Counted from the first letter of the stretch, positions 46,178 to 55,782 are shown. The stretch is 64,000 nucleotides of DNA from Nostoc sp. ATCC 53789 (GCF_009873495.1 NZ_CP046703.1:5732501-5796500); one strand, 5' to 3'. Notes: a model not told the origin generated them from the sequence alone. Numbers and translations: made by a program.

Positions 46178-46806
46178 AAAACTTGCGACTGGATAACCTG
46201 AGTTCAGTTTTCCCCAATTAACTCGAAGTATCACAATTCATGATGTAATTTTCTGAAGGTAAAAAATTGAGAAATTCGGTTGATTTAGCTCAACCCGGTA
46301 TAGTTCAATACGGTTCAGGTAAGCTAAAAATATTTTAATTTGCATTCTCAAAAAAATGAATCTCTTGTGGGGTGGGCATCTTGCCCGCCCTGGTTGTGCA
46401 AATTAAATACGCGACAGCTTAGCTACAATACTCTGTGGGTTCGCCTTTGGCATTCTTGCAGAGTAGCCGCTTTGCGTCTACTGCGTGTATTTTTATATAA
46501 GTACTATTTTGAAGAAGAATTCAGAAGTCAGAATGAAGACGCTCGTTCCTCTCTACGAGACGCTGCGCTATCAGTGGGGGATTCAGACTCGCCACTGAAT
46601 TGTTGCACCACTAAATATGCAGATTTAGTGGGGGTCTTAAGGTGATTTCTGATGAAAAAAATACCTATGTTGACGAGTTTCGGCTACGCTCAACTACCGC
46701 TATTCGTTGTGTCGCACAAAATACCTTTCCTGAATTCTGGCTCCTGACTCCTGAATTCTGTTTCGATAAAAAATGTTTGAAAAATCGTTAATGGCAGGTT
46801 GCTTAA
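46178..46806. other. Non-coding gap with dispersed repeat fragments
   Basis: Between divergent genes. It holds a lone MITE-end-like sequence CAATACGGTTCAGGTAAG (46306-46323, one mismatch to the inverted repeat of the array element), a GTGGGGTGGGCATCTTGCCC element (about 46365-46390), a CTACGAGACGCTGCG element (about 46553) and a GAATTCTGGCTCCTGACTCC element (about 46733). No gene seems real here. Confidence 0.6.
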
Positions 46807-47856
46807 ATGAATGAGTTCGATCAAACTTTAGAAGATCAGAGCATGAGCTATGTAGGAATGATTGCAAAGTTTCCACTGGGTGTTCACGATCTCCAGTCTT
46901 TTATTACTCCTGAAAACCATCTATTCGTTCTCAGCCATCTAGGAATCCCAGCCATTGACATTGAGCAATGGAAGTTGAAAATTTCGGGATTAGTAGAGCA
47001 AAATCTTGAGTTGTCATATCAGAATTTGCTGAGTCTGGAGTATCGTGAATTAACAGTTTTCCACGAATGTTCAGGCAATCCGCTTCAACCCAAGGTTCCG
47101 ACAAGACTCATTAGTAATGTTACATGGGGTGGAGTTTCGCTCAGAGCAATTCTTAATCAATTGCAAGTAAAACCTGAAGCCCGTTATGTCTGGTTTGTCG
47201 GAACTGATCGCGGTGTTTATGAGGGAGTTGCTAGCGATTCATATATAAAAGATATTCCTATCGAAAAAGCATTGGATAATGATGTACTGCTGGCGTACAA
47301 GCTGAACGGTGAGTTTCTGTCAGCAGAGCGGGGTTTTCCTTTGCGGCTGGTGGTTCCAGGCTACTATGGCACGAACTTTGTCAAGTGGCTCTCACATATT
47401 TATGTCACAAATCAGCGATCGCCAGGACCCTTTACAACAACTTTCTATAACGATCGAGTTGGAGGCGATGATGCGACTTTAAAACCCGTTTGGGAAGTTG
47501 CACCGGAGTCTGTAATTGTTCATCCTTCCCAAAATGAAGTATTATACCTTCAACCTCAAACACTTTCGGGCTGGGCCTGGGCATCCAAGGGTATCCAGTC
47601 GGTGGATGTTAGTACAGATGGTGGTATCACCTGGCAAGCTGCTGAAGTTGAATCACGGTTGCAATATGCTTGGCAACGATTCACGTTTCAATGGACTCCA
47701 CCAACACCAGGACAATATAGCTTAATGAGTCGAGCCACTGACTGTGATGGAGTAATTCAACCAATTCAGCAAGAGCGCAATGCTATTTATACAGTAGCTG
47801 TCACTGTTAAAGAAACGACGATAAAAGGCTTTGACTCTTTTACCGTCGCCGAATGA
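46807..47856 (+). CDS. Sulfite-oxidase-family molybdopterin protein
   Basis: A 349-residue protein with an oxidoreductase molybdopterin-binding domain (about 35-225) and a Mo-co dimerisation domain (about 235-345). Cys88 in VFHECSGNP is the expected Mo ligand, and GVYEGVASDSYIKDIP, ALDNDVLLAYKLNGE and GFPLRLVVPGYYGTNFVKW are typical. SGWAWASKGIQSVDVSTDGG marks the second domain. There is no Tat signal, so it is probably cytoplasmic, unlike SoxC/SorA-type enzymes. The substrate could be sulfite or another small molecule. It converges with the haem-oxygenase-like gene 21 bp away. Confidence 0.88.
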   Translation: MNEFDQTLEDQSMSYVGMIAKFPLGVHDLQSFITPENHLFVLSHLGIPAIDIEQWKLKISGLVEQNLELSYQNLLSLEYRELTVFHECSGNPLQPKVPTRLISNVTWGGVSLRAILNQLQVKPEARYVWFVGTDRGVYEGVASDSYIKDIPIEKALDNDVLLAYKLNGEFLSAERGFPLRLVVPGYYGTNFVKWLSHIYVTNQRSPGPFTTTFYNDRVGGDDATLKPVWEVAPESVIVHPSQNEVLYLQPQTLSGWAWASKGIQSVDVSTDGGITWQAAEVESRLQYAWQRFTFQWTPPTPGQYSLMSRATDCDGVIQPIQQERNAIYTVAVTVKETTIKGFDSFTVAE

Positions 47857-47877
47857 ATAGAAAATTTAACAGATAGC

Positions 47878-48633
47878 TTAGGGAGATGTTAGCGATCGCT
47901 CTGGTTCGTACACTTTAGAAAAGGGTTCTTGATAAGAATGAGTCTTAATATAAACCAAAAACTCATTGATCAAGTCTGTAAAATACACAAACGCCACATC
48001 AATTAATTCAAGTGCTTGTTGACGAATTTCTTCCGACACCTCAATTTCTTTCATGATTTGCAAAGAAGAGGGAGTATGAAGAGTGTGGGTATTTTCTATA
48101 TGGTTATGACGCATACCAAAGTAACGGAACTCTGTTTGAGTCATTTCTTGCAGTTGCAAGGCCGCAGACATGGTTGAACGGAAAAAAACATTCGCCGTCA
48201 CCTCGGATACCTCAATGGCAACCAATCTGATGATAGGATCTGCTCCCCGAGTATACCGCTCAAAGATAGGAAACATCGAACGAGAAACCTTGGTATGATC
48301 GCTCCAAAGGAATCGCACGGCATCACTAAACCGCATAGGATAGTCAATCCCCATCTTTTCCATGTCTTCTAGTAACCATTGCCAGTGAAAATGTTCTTCG
48401 TGCGTGTGCAGATTTACCATCTCTTGAATGTAATTAGTCGTTGGCTCATCTCTAAGAACTCGTTTGCATAACTCACTGAATTCCAGTGCCAGTGGAGCAA
48501 TCACAGGTGCAAATGCCAGTCTCTGACGTGGATCAATGGACTCGTCTTTCATATACTCAAAGAACGGTAACTTGGCATATTCCTGGTTCTTCTGCTCAAT
48601 CAACTCAAGAATTGATTTCATTTTCATTTTCAT
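47878..48633 (-). CDS. Haem-oxygenase-like (HDO-type) metal enzyme
   Basis: About 251 residues. The reported frame can begin at a TTG (48651), but an AGGA just upstream of a run of ATGs favours MKMKMKSILELIE, starting at 48633 or 48627. The all-helical sequence has candidate metal ligands spaced as in haem-oxygenase-like di-iron proteins: Glu in EFSELCK, HTHEEHFHWQW, Glu in EVSEVTANVF and HNHIENTH. Family members include iron-containing redox enzymes and oxidases or desaturases of small molecules. The specific reaction is unknown. Its neighbour, convergent at 21 bp, is the molybdopterin protein. Confidence 0.75.
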   Translation of the reverse strand: MKMKMKSILELIEQKNQEYAKLPFFEYMKDESIDPRQRLAFAPVIAPLALEFSELCKRVLRDEPTTNYIQEMVNLHTHEEHFHWQWLLEDMEKMGIDYPMRFSDAVRFLWSDHTKVSRSMFPIFERYTRGADPIIRLVAIEVSEVTANVFFRSTMSAALQLQEMTQTEFRYFGMRHNHIENTHTLHTPSSLQIMKEIEVSEEIRQQALELIDVAFVYFTDLINEFLVYIKTHSYQEPFSKVYEPERSLTSP

Positions 48634-49517
48634 ATTCCTAACGATAGACAAATGGGTTTGTAACCGACTTGGTTATCCAGTCAGCCATAGCACTTCACAG
48701 GCAAAAGCCTGAGACAGTACTTATTGAGAAAGTCAGAAAGTTTGTTAGCTTAAGATGCTGCCACAGCGATTGTAATCGCTATCAAAATAAACAATGTACC
48801 TCATAAACTATGGCAGAAAATGTTCTGATAGTTCTCCTCACATTTGTGTAAGGAGCTAACAAAAACTCAAGCTAAACTATTTTTCGATGGTGCAATAAAG
48901 TACATATAAATGTACTGTTGCTTTTACCACCTTGGGTAAGATCGTAACTTTAAATATTAGTCATTAAAAACCGTAAAATTACGACTTAAATAAATTCTTT
49001 CTTTGAATTTTATTATTCAAAACTGCTGCAATGTCAGTAGTTAATTTTAAGAGAATGTTTTTATAGCTGGATTTATTGAAGTAAAGATGGAAATTATTAC
49101 TGTAAAATTTTAAGTATATAAATTTACTTTAAATATCTGTAAAAAAAAGAATGTCAGTAATGCTGTAATCACCAGTATAATCGTATGGAAAGTTTCACAG
49201 TATAAATATATTTCTGTGGTGAATTAGGTGATTGTGACAATAATAAATGTATGCGATGGCATATTGCAACAGATAATTATTAAAATTCCCTTATTTTTGA
49301 GCTAATGTGATAGCTACTTGCAAAAGTTGTAGTATTTTTCATACCTTCATGAGCTTTTGAGATAAGTCAGTAAATCATGTGCCATTAATGTATCAGCAGC
49401 ATTTTTCTAATACGCTATTTGCTCCTGTCACCACAACAATTTGATTAGTGAATTGACCAATCATTTTTTAAACTTCATCTATGTTGAAACCTAGAGTTTT
49501 TTAAAAGATATATTCAT

Positions 49518-49596
49518 GTAGGTTGGGTGGAGTGAAACGCAACCCAAAATTACCACCAAATTTTATGTTGGGTTACGCGATCGCTGCACCCAACCT
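49518..49596. repeat. Dispersed GTAGGTTGGGTG palindrome, copy 1
   Basis: Starts GTAGGTTGGGTGGAG and ends CACCCAACCT, with inner arms AACCCAAAAT / ATGTTGGGTT. Second copy at 60406-60480. Confidence 0.8.
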
Positions 49597-49620
49597 TGAT
49601 TTCTCACTTGTGAGAAATCA
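49597..49620. repeat. Near-perfect 24-bp palindrome
   Basis: TGATTTCTCAC and GTGAGAAATCA pair with a 2-bp centre. It abuts the preceding palindrome and the 9-bp tandem repeat. Confidence 0.7.
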
Positions 49621-49624
49621 AGGA

Positions 49625-49733
49625 GTGTGGGAGGTGTGGGAGGTGTGGGAGGTGTGGGAGGTGTGGGAGGTGTGGGAGGATGGGGAAGAAATCTGACCCC
49701 GCACACTTCCCACACTCCCCACACTCCCCTGCC
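49625..49733. repeat. 9-bp tandem repeat (6 copies) and GTGTGGGAG/CTCCCACAC element
   Basis: GTGTGGGAG is repeated six times in exact tandem (49625-49678), then a GGGAAGAAATCTGACCCC link, then the complementary CCCACACTCCCCACACTCCCC arm. The whole can fold on itself. An inverted copy lies at 55939-56038. Confidence 0.85.
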
Positions 49734-50032
49734 TACAGTATCGTGAGAAATCCGGGAAAACTACGGTTCTCAAGGTAGACGAGGTTTAGATTAGATATGA
49801 TATGTTTTTATTTTTGTTTGGGGACTTTCAGTAATATCATGTCCGTTTAAAGACTTATCATAAAGTCCACAGGGGGCAGGGGGAAAGATAATCATGACTA
49901 ATTAACCAGACATGATATAAAAAACATCCCATCCCTGCGTTGGGGTAGGGGCGTAAGACCTTGCGCCCCTACTGGAGTCAGCAGCCTTTAATCAGCTATT
50001 CCCATGCTCTATATGAGCCAAAAGTGCCTAAA

Positions 50033-52756
50033 TTACAACCAATTGCCAATCAACACATAGGCAGACCAAAAGCTTGGTGCTTTGTAGTTAGGGTGTTGTA
50101 ACAGTTGTAGCTGGGCACGGTGGACAGCTTCGGCTTTAGTGATTTTGCCACTCTTGAGTTCTCGATAGAAGGCACTAACAAACATTGCCGTTGATTCATC
50201 ATCAATCTGCCACAGTGAGGCGATGGTACTGCGTGCGCCAGCCCGGACAGCTGCTCCTGCAAGACCCAGTGCTGCACGGCTGTCTCCTGTTGCTGTCTGG
50301 CAAGCACTCAAAACGAGTAACTCTACTATGGTTTTGCCCTGACTGTGAAAAAGAGTATCAAAATCTTTGACATTGATCTGACCATCGAAATCCAAAATAA
50401 AAGTGTCTTCAAGGCGAGAACTAAACTGACCGTGAGTTGCTAAATGCACTATGTTGAATGAAGCAGCATTAATTTCACCCTCTAAATTCTTTTTCTTAAA
50501 ATCTCCATCTAGTAGGCTAGTTGTCGAGACTCCTGCTTTGGTAATGCCGTCAAATTCAGATTTGATCGCAAGCAACGGAGCAAACTTAGAAAAACCTGGT
50601 GGTGGCTGAGTCAGTCCTGCGGTTAGCGCTCTTAGCTGCTGTTTTACCAGTGGTTTAGGATCGAGGAGTTGCAGACCCACGCTCAGAGCAATTGCATATT
50701 TCTCTACCAAGTATTGCTTACCATCATATAGAGCTGCCATTGGTAAATTCCGTAAGGGGCCATCCAGGACAAACACTAGGGTATCTACCCCACTGTTTTG
50801 CAATTTTGACTCAATGGGTTGAAGCAGCCAGTTGTAAACTTCATGCGCCTGGGTTTGGATGGCTTTGGTAGCGGTGGGGTTGACAAGATTTTTTCGCAGT
50901 TCTACTAACAATTTCTCTACTTTTGTATGAGAAATCTGAGTAGTGTAGCTTTGCAGGGGTTGTTTGGGAATTTTGACAATTACCTGAAGTTCGTCAGGAA
51001 GAATAATTGGATAAAGGATAGCAGCCGTGGGATTATCTTTATCCACCATTTGATCGAGGGCTACTCTCTGTCCTTGTAGGCAAGCTTCTCGAAAGAAGTC
51101 ATCCAATTCTGCTAGTTGGAGTGCTTCAATGCGTTGGCGTGCTTTCTCCAATATTTTTTGATCTGGTTTTCCTTCTTGGGATTTTAGCAGTAACTCTACT
51201 GATTCTCGGTAGATGGGTTCTACGCTGTCCCGAAAGTTGAATTGTACATCCTGGTTAACTACGTCTTTATTGACTACTAAATCTCTGCGAAGGGATTGGA
51301 GCGTGTCTACAGCAGCATCATAGGCTGCGATCGCACCATTCATATCTTTTTCTGCCCGCAGTAATCTACCTAACTGCCACTCTAAAGTGTAGGTGATTTC
51401 TGGTGCATTGCTGCTCTGCGCTAAAGCTAATCCTTGCCGGGTAAGCTCTTGCGCGTATGACAATTGTCCTGTTTCTTCATACAAGCTGCCTAAACTCTTT
51501 AGTGAGTATGCTTCTGCCCGCTTGTCCCCTAAACTGCGGGATTGTTCAATGGCGCTGGCAAGTAATACTGCTGATTCTTTGGTGCTGAATCCTGAGTAGT
51601 AATGCTGACTAGATGCTTGTAATATACCACCCTTGACTTTTGCCAAACTTTGGGAAAAGTTAACATGAGCGTAAATGCTAGCACGGCTAGGAGGGAGTTG
51701 AGCGAGTTCAGATTCAATCAATGGTAAGAGAGTTTGAACCATTGCCCATTGTTGATCTTGAATCAGTAGGCTCAGGTGATTGAGTTGGGCTTGGACTTTT
51801 ATTAAAGGTGGGGGAGATGCTGCAACTGTTTGTTGATAATAGGCGATCGCCAGTAGGTTGTTTTTTTGTTTACGGGCATTATTCCCCAGGCTGAACAGAC
51901 TGGCTGCAATATCTGCGCTTGATTGCAGATTTCGAGCAATCGTCAGACTTTCTTCTAGCGCCAGGCGTGACTTTTCCAAATCGCCCACTACCAAAAGAGC
52001 ATCACCGAGCGATCGCAAACTCACTGTCTTTTCTATCGCATCTGGTTGAGATTTTAACGTCTGACTTACCCGATCTAGTGTTTTGACAGCGCGGGGGTAA
52101 AATCCTTGAGTTCGCCACGCCTGTGATTGGTTGATTAGCGATCGCACCACACCACTTTGATTATCCGCTCGCCTGTAAATTTCTTCTGTCTGCTGCCAAG
52201 TTGCTAAAGCTGCCTCGGCTTGTCCCATTCTCAGTTGAAGACGACCTTGAATATCCAGTGATTGGGCCAAGATTTGAAGATTTTGGTTTTCATCTTGTCC
52301 TTTGAGCAAGTTTAAGCTCTCTGTAATTGCCTGCTGTGCTTGACTCCATAAACCAAGTTGCTGGTAAGCTAGGGAAAGATTACTCAGTGTCGCTGCCTGT
52401 CTGAGGCTTTCTCCTTGCTGCTTATATGTTTGGACAGTCTGTTGTAATACTTCTACTGCCTTGGCAAAGTTACCAGAATTGTATAAAAATTTTCCCTGTT
52501 CTAGTAGCGAACCTGGGTCATTAACTACAGCCAGCGATGGCAAATTGTTAATTTGTGATTGAGATGAAGAATTAATCGAGCCAGGAACTTTTGCTAGCAC
52601 GGGTGAACCCAAGATGCATAGCAAAGCTATTAGGAAGTACAAAGGCAAACGTAAAAAGTGAGCCAGTGTGGTTTTATGCCAACGCCCTGGCTGCTTCTGT
52701 CTTTTAACTTTTACAGAATTCGCGCCAAAAATCCTAGTTGTTTTAGTCATAACCAT
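50033..52756 (-). CDS. Secreted TPR-CHAT protease-like protein
   Basis: A 907-residue protein. After a basic N-terminus comes one hydrophobic segment (PLYFLIALLCILGSPVLA), a likely signal peptide or anchor at about residues 37-55. About 85-490 is a TPR array (repeated AxxxLxNLxxAYxxLGxxxxA patterns). The C-terminal about 300 residues form a CHAT domain (caspase-like): catalytic His in HLATHGQF and Cys in VLSACQTATGD, then GLAGAAVRAGARSTIASLW. CHAT proteins in cyanobacteria are numerous, and most partners are unknown. Export sets it apart from cytoplasmic defence CHAT proteases. Confidence 0.9.
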   Translation of the reverse strand: MVMTKTTRIFGANSVKVKRQKQPGRWHKTTLAHFLRLPLYFLIALLCILGSPVLAKVPGSINSSSQSQINNLPSLAVVNDPGSLLEQGKFLYNSGNFAKAVEVLQQTVQTYKQQGESLRQAATLSNLSLAYQQLGLWSQAQQAITESLNLLKGQDENQNLQILAQSLDIQGRLQLRMGQAEAALATWQQTEEIYRRADNQSGVVRSLINQSQAWRTQGFYPRAVKTLDRVSQTLKSQPDAIEKTVSLRSLGDALLVVGDLEKSRLALEESLTIARNLQSSADIAASLFSLGNNARKQKNNLLAIAYYQQTVAASPPPLIKVQAQLNHLSLLIQDQQWAMVQTLLPLIESELAQLPPSRASIYAHVNFSQSLAKVKGGILQASSQHYYSGFSTKESAVLLASAIEQSRSLGDKRAEAYSLKSLGSLYEETGQLSYAQELTRQGLALAQSSNAPEITYTLEWQLGRLLRAEKDMNGAIAAYDAAVDTLQSLRRDLVVNKDVVNQDVQFNFRDSVEPIYRESVELLLKSQEGKPDQKILEKARQRIEALQLAELDDFFREACLQGQRVALDQMVDKDNPTAAILYPIILPDELQVIVKIPKQPLQSYTTQISHTKVEKLLVELRKNLVNPTATKAIQTQAHEVYNWLLQPIESKLQNSGVDTLVFVLDGPLRNLPMAALYDGKQYLVEKYAIALSVGLQLLDPKPLVKQQLRALTAGLTQPPPGFSKFAPLLAIKSEFDGITKAGVSTTSLLDGDFKKKNLEGEINAASFNIVHLATHGQFSSRLEDTFILDFDGQINVKDFDTLFHSQGKTIVELLVLSACQTATGDSRAALGLAGAAVRAGARSTIASLWQIDDESTAMFVSAFYRELKSGKITKAEAVHRAQLQLLQHPNYKAPSFWSAYVLIGNWL

Positions 52757-53018
52757 GACAGGAGGTAATTGATAACCAGGAACGCACAGGATTTACTGTA
52801 GTTTGGGCTACCACAGTAATGTTACCATTCACATCCATTACTCATGCCTGAGCTTCCACAATCTTATTTATCATGGCTTGGATAAGGTTTTACTATCTAA
52901 ACTGCATTTTCACTGATTCTACATAATTAGACATCTCCATAAATTAAATATGCGTTGTCCAGAACCCTTGTAGAGAGGTATTAGCGTAGCGGGATCCAAT
53001 TCAATGCAATAAATCTAA

Positions 53019-53735
53019 TCACTTAAGAACGGATGACTTAATTTCTTGCTCTATCTGATTACTAATAATCTCAGATCCCATAGCAGGTTTATCTAAGTTA
53101 ACCCTAATAAAATTAGTTTTATCTTTTCCTGTAAATTTTTTATCATTATCTGAGTCTTTGATAATTTTTATAAAAATTGCATTTTGACTTGGAACAACAA
53201 CCCAATTGATGATTTGAGTATTGTTTGGGGTAATTTGCTGGAGATTCTTACCTGATAAATCAGAAAGATAACCAACAGTAGCATCTTCGCTGTTGAGCTT
53301 TGTATCTATATTTGTGTCTTGTTCAAGGATTTTATAAAACCAAACCCTTGTAGGCGGCTTCTCTACAGCTTTTACCTCTAATAAATCAAAGGAGGCGATA
53401 ATGGCTTTTTTATTTAATAAAATATGAGATTCACCATCTTGCTTTCGATAAAAGATGATGTTAGACAATTGGTTATTTCTTTCATAAGAACGTGAAAGGC
53501 TTAAATCAGTTTTTTTATCTTCATTCTGCTCTGGAAGAACAACGGGAATCATTATATAATCTGATTGTTCTTTAATAATTAAATCTCCATAGACAAGATT
53601 CGGATCGGATTTCGATTTATCTGTTGCCTGTGCCTGTTCCGCTTTTGTACTAATAGAAGACTTACAAGAAAAAGAAAGGAGCGTGATAATAATAGCTGTA
53701 GTAATTTTATTGGAAAGTTTATTATATTTCATCAT
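53019..53735 (-). CDS. Putative lipoprotein, unknown function
   Basis: A 238-residue protein with a lipobox-like signal (ITTAIIITLLSFSC, Cys about 24), so probably membrane-anchored in the periplasm or outer membrane. The rest is polar, with a beta-rich look (DLIIKEQSDYIMIPVVLP; LSNIIFYRKQDGESHILLNKK) and a Lys/Asp-rich DSDNDKKFTGKD near the C-terminus. I know no family for it. It lies upstream of the CHAT-TPR gene on the same strand with a 262-bp gap, so co-transcription is uncertain. Confidence 0.7.
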   Translation of the reverse strand: MMKYNKLSNKITTAIIITLLSFSCKSSISTKAEQAQATDKSKSDPNLVYGDLIIKEQSDYIMIPVVLPEQNEDKKTDLSLSRSYERNNQLSNIIFYRKQDGESHILLNKKAIIASFDLLEVKAVEKPPTRVWFYKILEQDTNIDTKLNSEDATVGYLSDLSGKNLQQITPNNTQIINWVVVPSQNAIFIKIIKDSDNDKKFTGKDKTNFIRVNLDKPAMGSEIISNQIEQEIKSSVLK

Positions 53736-53850
53736 TTTTTTTAAGACGATACATTGCTATTATATTTTCTTCGCTGCTTGGAAATTACTTAGTTAATTTG
53801 AGTTTAGAGGTTGTTTGAAAAGTAGTTAGCTGTGATTTTAGGTACTTATT

Positions 53851-53936
53851 GATCCCCTTTACCCCCCCTTAAAAAGGAGGGAACCAGAATCAAAGTCTCC
53901 CTTTTTAAGGGGGACTTAAGGGGATCTAAAACATTT
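53851..53936. repeat. Long GATCCCC palindrome
   Basis: Arms GATCCCCTT, then CCCCCCTTAAAAAGGAGG on one side, and CTTTTTAAGGGGGACTTAAG plus GGGGATC on the other, with about 20 bp between. Same family as 33084-33152. Confidence 0.75.
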
Positions 53937-53982
53937 TGCAACTGAACAAGAGGACTTTTTAAACATCCTCTTATTTTCTTAA

Positions 53983-54010
53983 AAAAAAGCCCATATTAGT
54001 AGGCTTTTTT
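53983..54010 (+). terminator. Rho-independent terminator-like hairpin
   Basis: AAAAAAGCC and GGCTTTTTT pair around a 10-nt loop, ending in a T-tract, so it works in both directions. A second small hairpin (AAGAGGA/TCCTCTT, 53948-53972) lies just before it. No annotated gene ends here. Confidence 0.6.
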
Positions 54011-54171
54011 ATATATACAAAATAAATAAAGTAACCCAACAAAAGGTTTGATATTTATTGGGCACATTAACTGACTTTTGTTAAAAAGACTTTAGTTTCC
54101 CAACTATCTCTTTAAGCGTCAATTCCTGTGCTATCTGCCGTACCGAAAAAGTATATCACAATAAAATACCA

Positions 54172-54199
54172 AAAACCTGATCAGGATTGACCAGGTTTT
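54172..54199. terminator. Hairpin AAAACCTG/CAGGTTTT
   Basis: An 8-bp stem, one mismatch, three further pairs (TCA/TGA) and a GGAT loop, with T-rich end. It is orphan, about 190 bp after the previous hairpin. Confidence 0.5.
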
Positions 54200-54632
54200 A
54201 TCGAGTTCACAGATTTCAAATTGTTAAACTGATTAAGTAATTGAAGGTTAATAACTAAGGTGGACTAGACAACTAACAAACTCAACATTCTTGCGTTTTT
54301 CCGCTTTGGGATTTGGCTTTGCCTTTTACATTAGGCTTTTGCCACTTTTGTCATCTTGATATGCTGAAGTTTGCTTGGGTTGATGACAGGGGACACTAAG
54401 TCATTTACCCTTTTCTTTTGGTTTTATTTTGTTTGGTGTCCTACTATTTAAGTTATCACTTCAGTTTCTAAGTTGCAACTCTTACTTTACTAAAGTTGAT
54501 GTTTTGTTAAATTTTGCAATCTAGCTCCAGATATTTGATCCCTGGCTGTCTTTTTAAGATATTTGACGGGATCTTCGAGAGTTCAGCATAGATAATCAAA
54601 CTGCATTGTCATCAATTGCACATAATTTGACT

Positions 54633-54749
54633 TTAATCCAGACAATTGCTAAAAATACGTCTAATTGCCTCAACTTTTACCAATTGACCAGGATAAAGCT
54701 TAATTTGGGCGGCTAATGCGTTGTCTAGTACAATACGGCGGAAATAAAC
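54633..54749 (-). pseudogene. Short coding-like remnant of unknown gene
   Basis: The minus strand reads RRIVLDNALAAQIKLYPGQL then VKVEAIRRIFSNCLD and a TAA, with a TGA just upstream and no start codon. The composition looks like the end of a real protein, but I cannot name it. Confidence 0.3.
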
Positions 54750-54877
54750 CGATCATTCCAAATCAACGAAACCCTTATGCTGTATTCATTTTTAATTTTT
54801 TTAGCGCAGCGTTAGCGAGTCTGCGAGCGTCACTTTTAATTTTTAATTCCGCCTTGCGGTACTAGTGCTTGCTGGGG

Positions 54878-55135
54878 TTAACGTGCCCTTGCAATAGGAT
54901 TAATTTGAGGTTGGGCAATTAGCCACGGCAAAGCTAACTGAGCAGGGGTACAATTATAAATAAGGGCTATGGGACGTAATTTTTGTAGCGCTTGTTGAGC
55001 ATGTTCAAAGTTTTCGCATTGAAACAGTTTATTTTTAGTACGATTATCTGCTGGGTTGCTAGCGATCGCTTTTTTATAACTGCTTTCTAATTCATTCCCT
55101 TGGACAGTTTCACACTTTATCGGTCTTAGCTTGAA
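54878..55135 (-). pseudogene. Aldo/keto reductase C-terminal relic
   Basis: The minus strand has an open stretch ending RPIALIYNCTPAQLALPWLI and AQPQINPIARAR*, preceded by NRTKNKLFQCENFEHAQQAL. This matches the last part of aldo/keto reductases (FQGENF...LKPIAE..GCTPAQLALAWLLAQ). A TAA lies in frame just upstream and the N-terminal barrel, with the catalytic Tyr and Lys, is missing. It is a decayed fragment, adjacent to the divergent DUF1802 gene. Confidence 0.65.
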
Positions 55136-55155
55136 TTAAATCAGAGTTACAGTAG

Positions 55156-55782
55156 ATGCTGATGGAATTGACTACAACTTTTCATGCTCTCAAAGAATGG
55201 GCAGTCGCCGTAAATGCCTTGGAGAGTGGCAAAACAATTATGTTGCTCCGCAAAGGGGGTATTCATGAACGAAATGGACATTTCCAAGTTGCCCACAAGC
55301 AAATTTTGCTTTACCCGACTTATGAACATCAACAAGCTTTCATGCTCAAACCTGAGTATGCTAATCGTGTTTATCCAGTAACATCAGGTTGGCATCCAGA
55401 GACAGTTCGCATCGGCAGTTGGGCTGAAATTACAGATATTTTGCCAGTTAGTGACGAATTTCTTGTCAACGCCTTGCTTCCATTCCATATTTGGAACGAG
55501 CATTTTATTAGCGATCGCCTTAAATGGAAACCACGTCAGCCCCTTTATATTCTCCTCCTGCGGACATATAAGCTAACCCAAGAGCAAGAAATTCCTTATT
55601 ACCCTAAATACGGCGGTTGCAAATCATGGATTGATTTAGATCAATCAATTAACTTGCAAGAAACAACGCCAGCTTTGTCTGACTTTGCATACACCCAATT
55701 AGTACAGACAATTCGCGGCATTGTCGGCGACAAAATGGCCACAAAGATTGATATGCTCAATCACAACTCGACCTTTTGCTAA
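55156..55782 (+). CDS. DUF1802 family protein
   Basis: A 208-residue DUF1802 protein. The start HALKEWAVAVNALESGKTIMLLRKGGIHE is diagnostic, with GHFQVAHKQILLYPTYEHQ and FIWNEHF-like segments following. It is a cyanobacteria- and archaea-enriched family of unknown function, sometimes found near restriction or defence genes. The start codon is the first of two close ATGs (55156, 55162). The neighbours are a pseudogene and repeats, so context gives no lead. Confidence 0.85.
   Translation: MLMELTTTFHALKEWAVAVNALESGKTIMLLRKGGIHERNGHFQVAHKQILLYPTYEHQQAFMLKPEYANRVYPVTSGWHPETVRIGSWAEITDILPVSDEFLVNALLPFHIWNEHFISDRLKWKPRQPLYILLLRTYKLTQEQEIPYYPKYGGCKSWIDLDQSINLQETTPALSDFAYTQLVQTIRGIVGDKMATKIDMLNHNSTFC

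Larger units (their letters stand above)
48652..50032. other. 1.4-kb non-coding AT-rich region with repeats
   Basis: No gene is supported. The first 850 bp are AT-rich without clear structure. The end holds a chain of dispersed elements, annotated separately (49518-49733), and a GGGGCGTAAGACC/TTGCGCCCC inverted repeat at about 49946-49972. Confidence 0.55.
53736..55155. other. 1.4-kb gene-poor region with hairpins and gene relics
   Basis: No intact gene. It holds a long palindrome (53851-53936), hairpins (53948-53972, 53983-54010, 54172-54199), a short coding-like remnant on the minus strand (54633-54749) and an aldo/keto reductase relic (54878-55135). Confidence 0.6.

Noticed and set aside
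46340..46645. Plus-strand ORF of 101 codons
   Set aside because: It is built from dispersed repeat elements (GTGGGGTGGGC, CTACGAGACGCTGCG) and has no protein family character.
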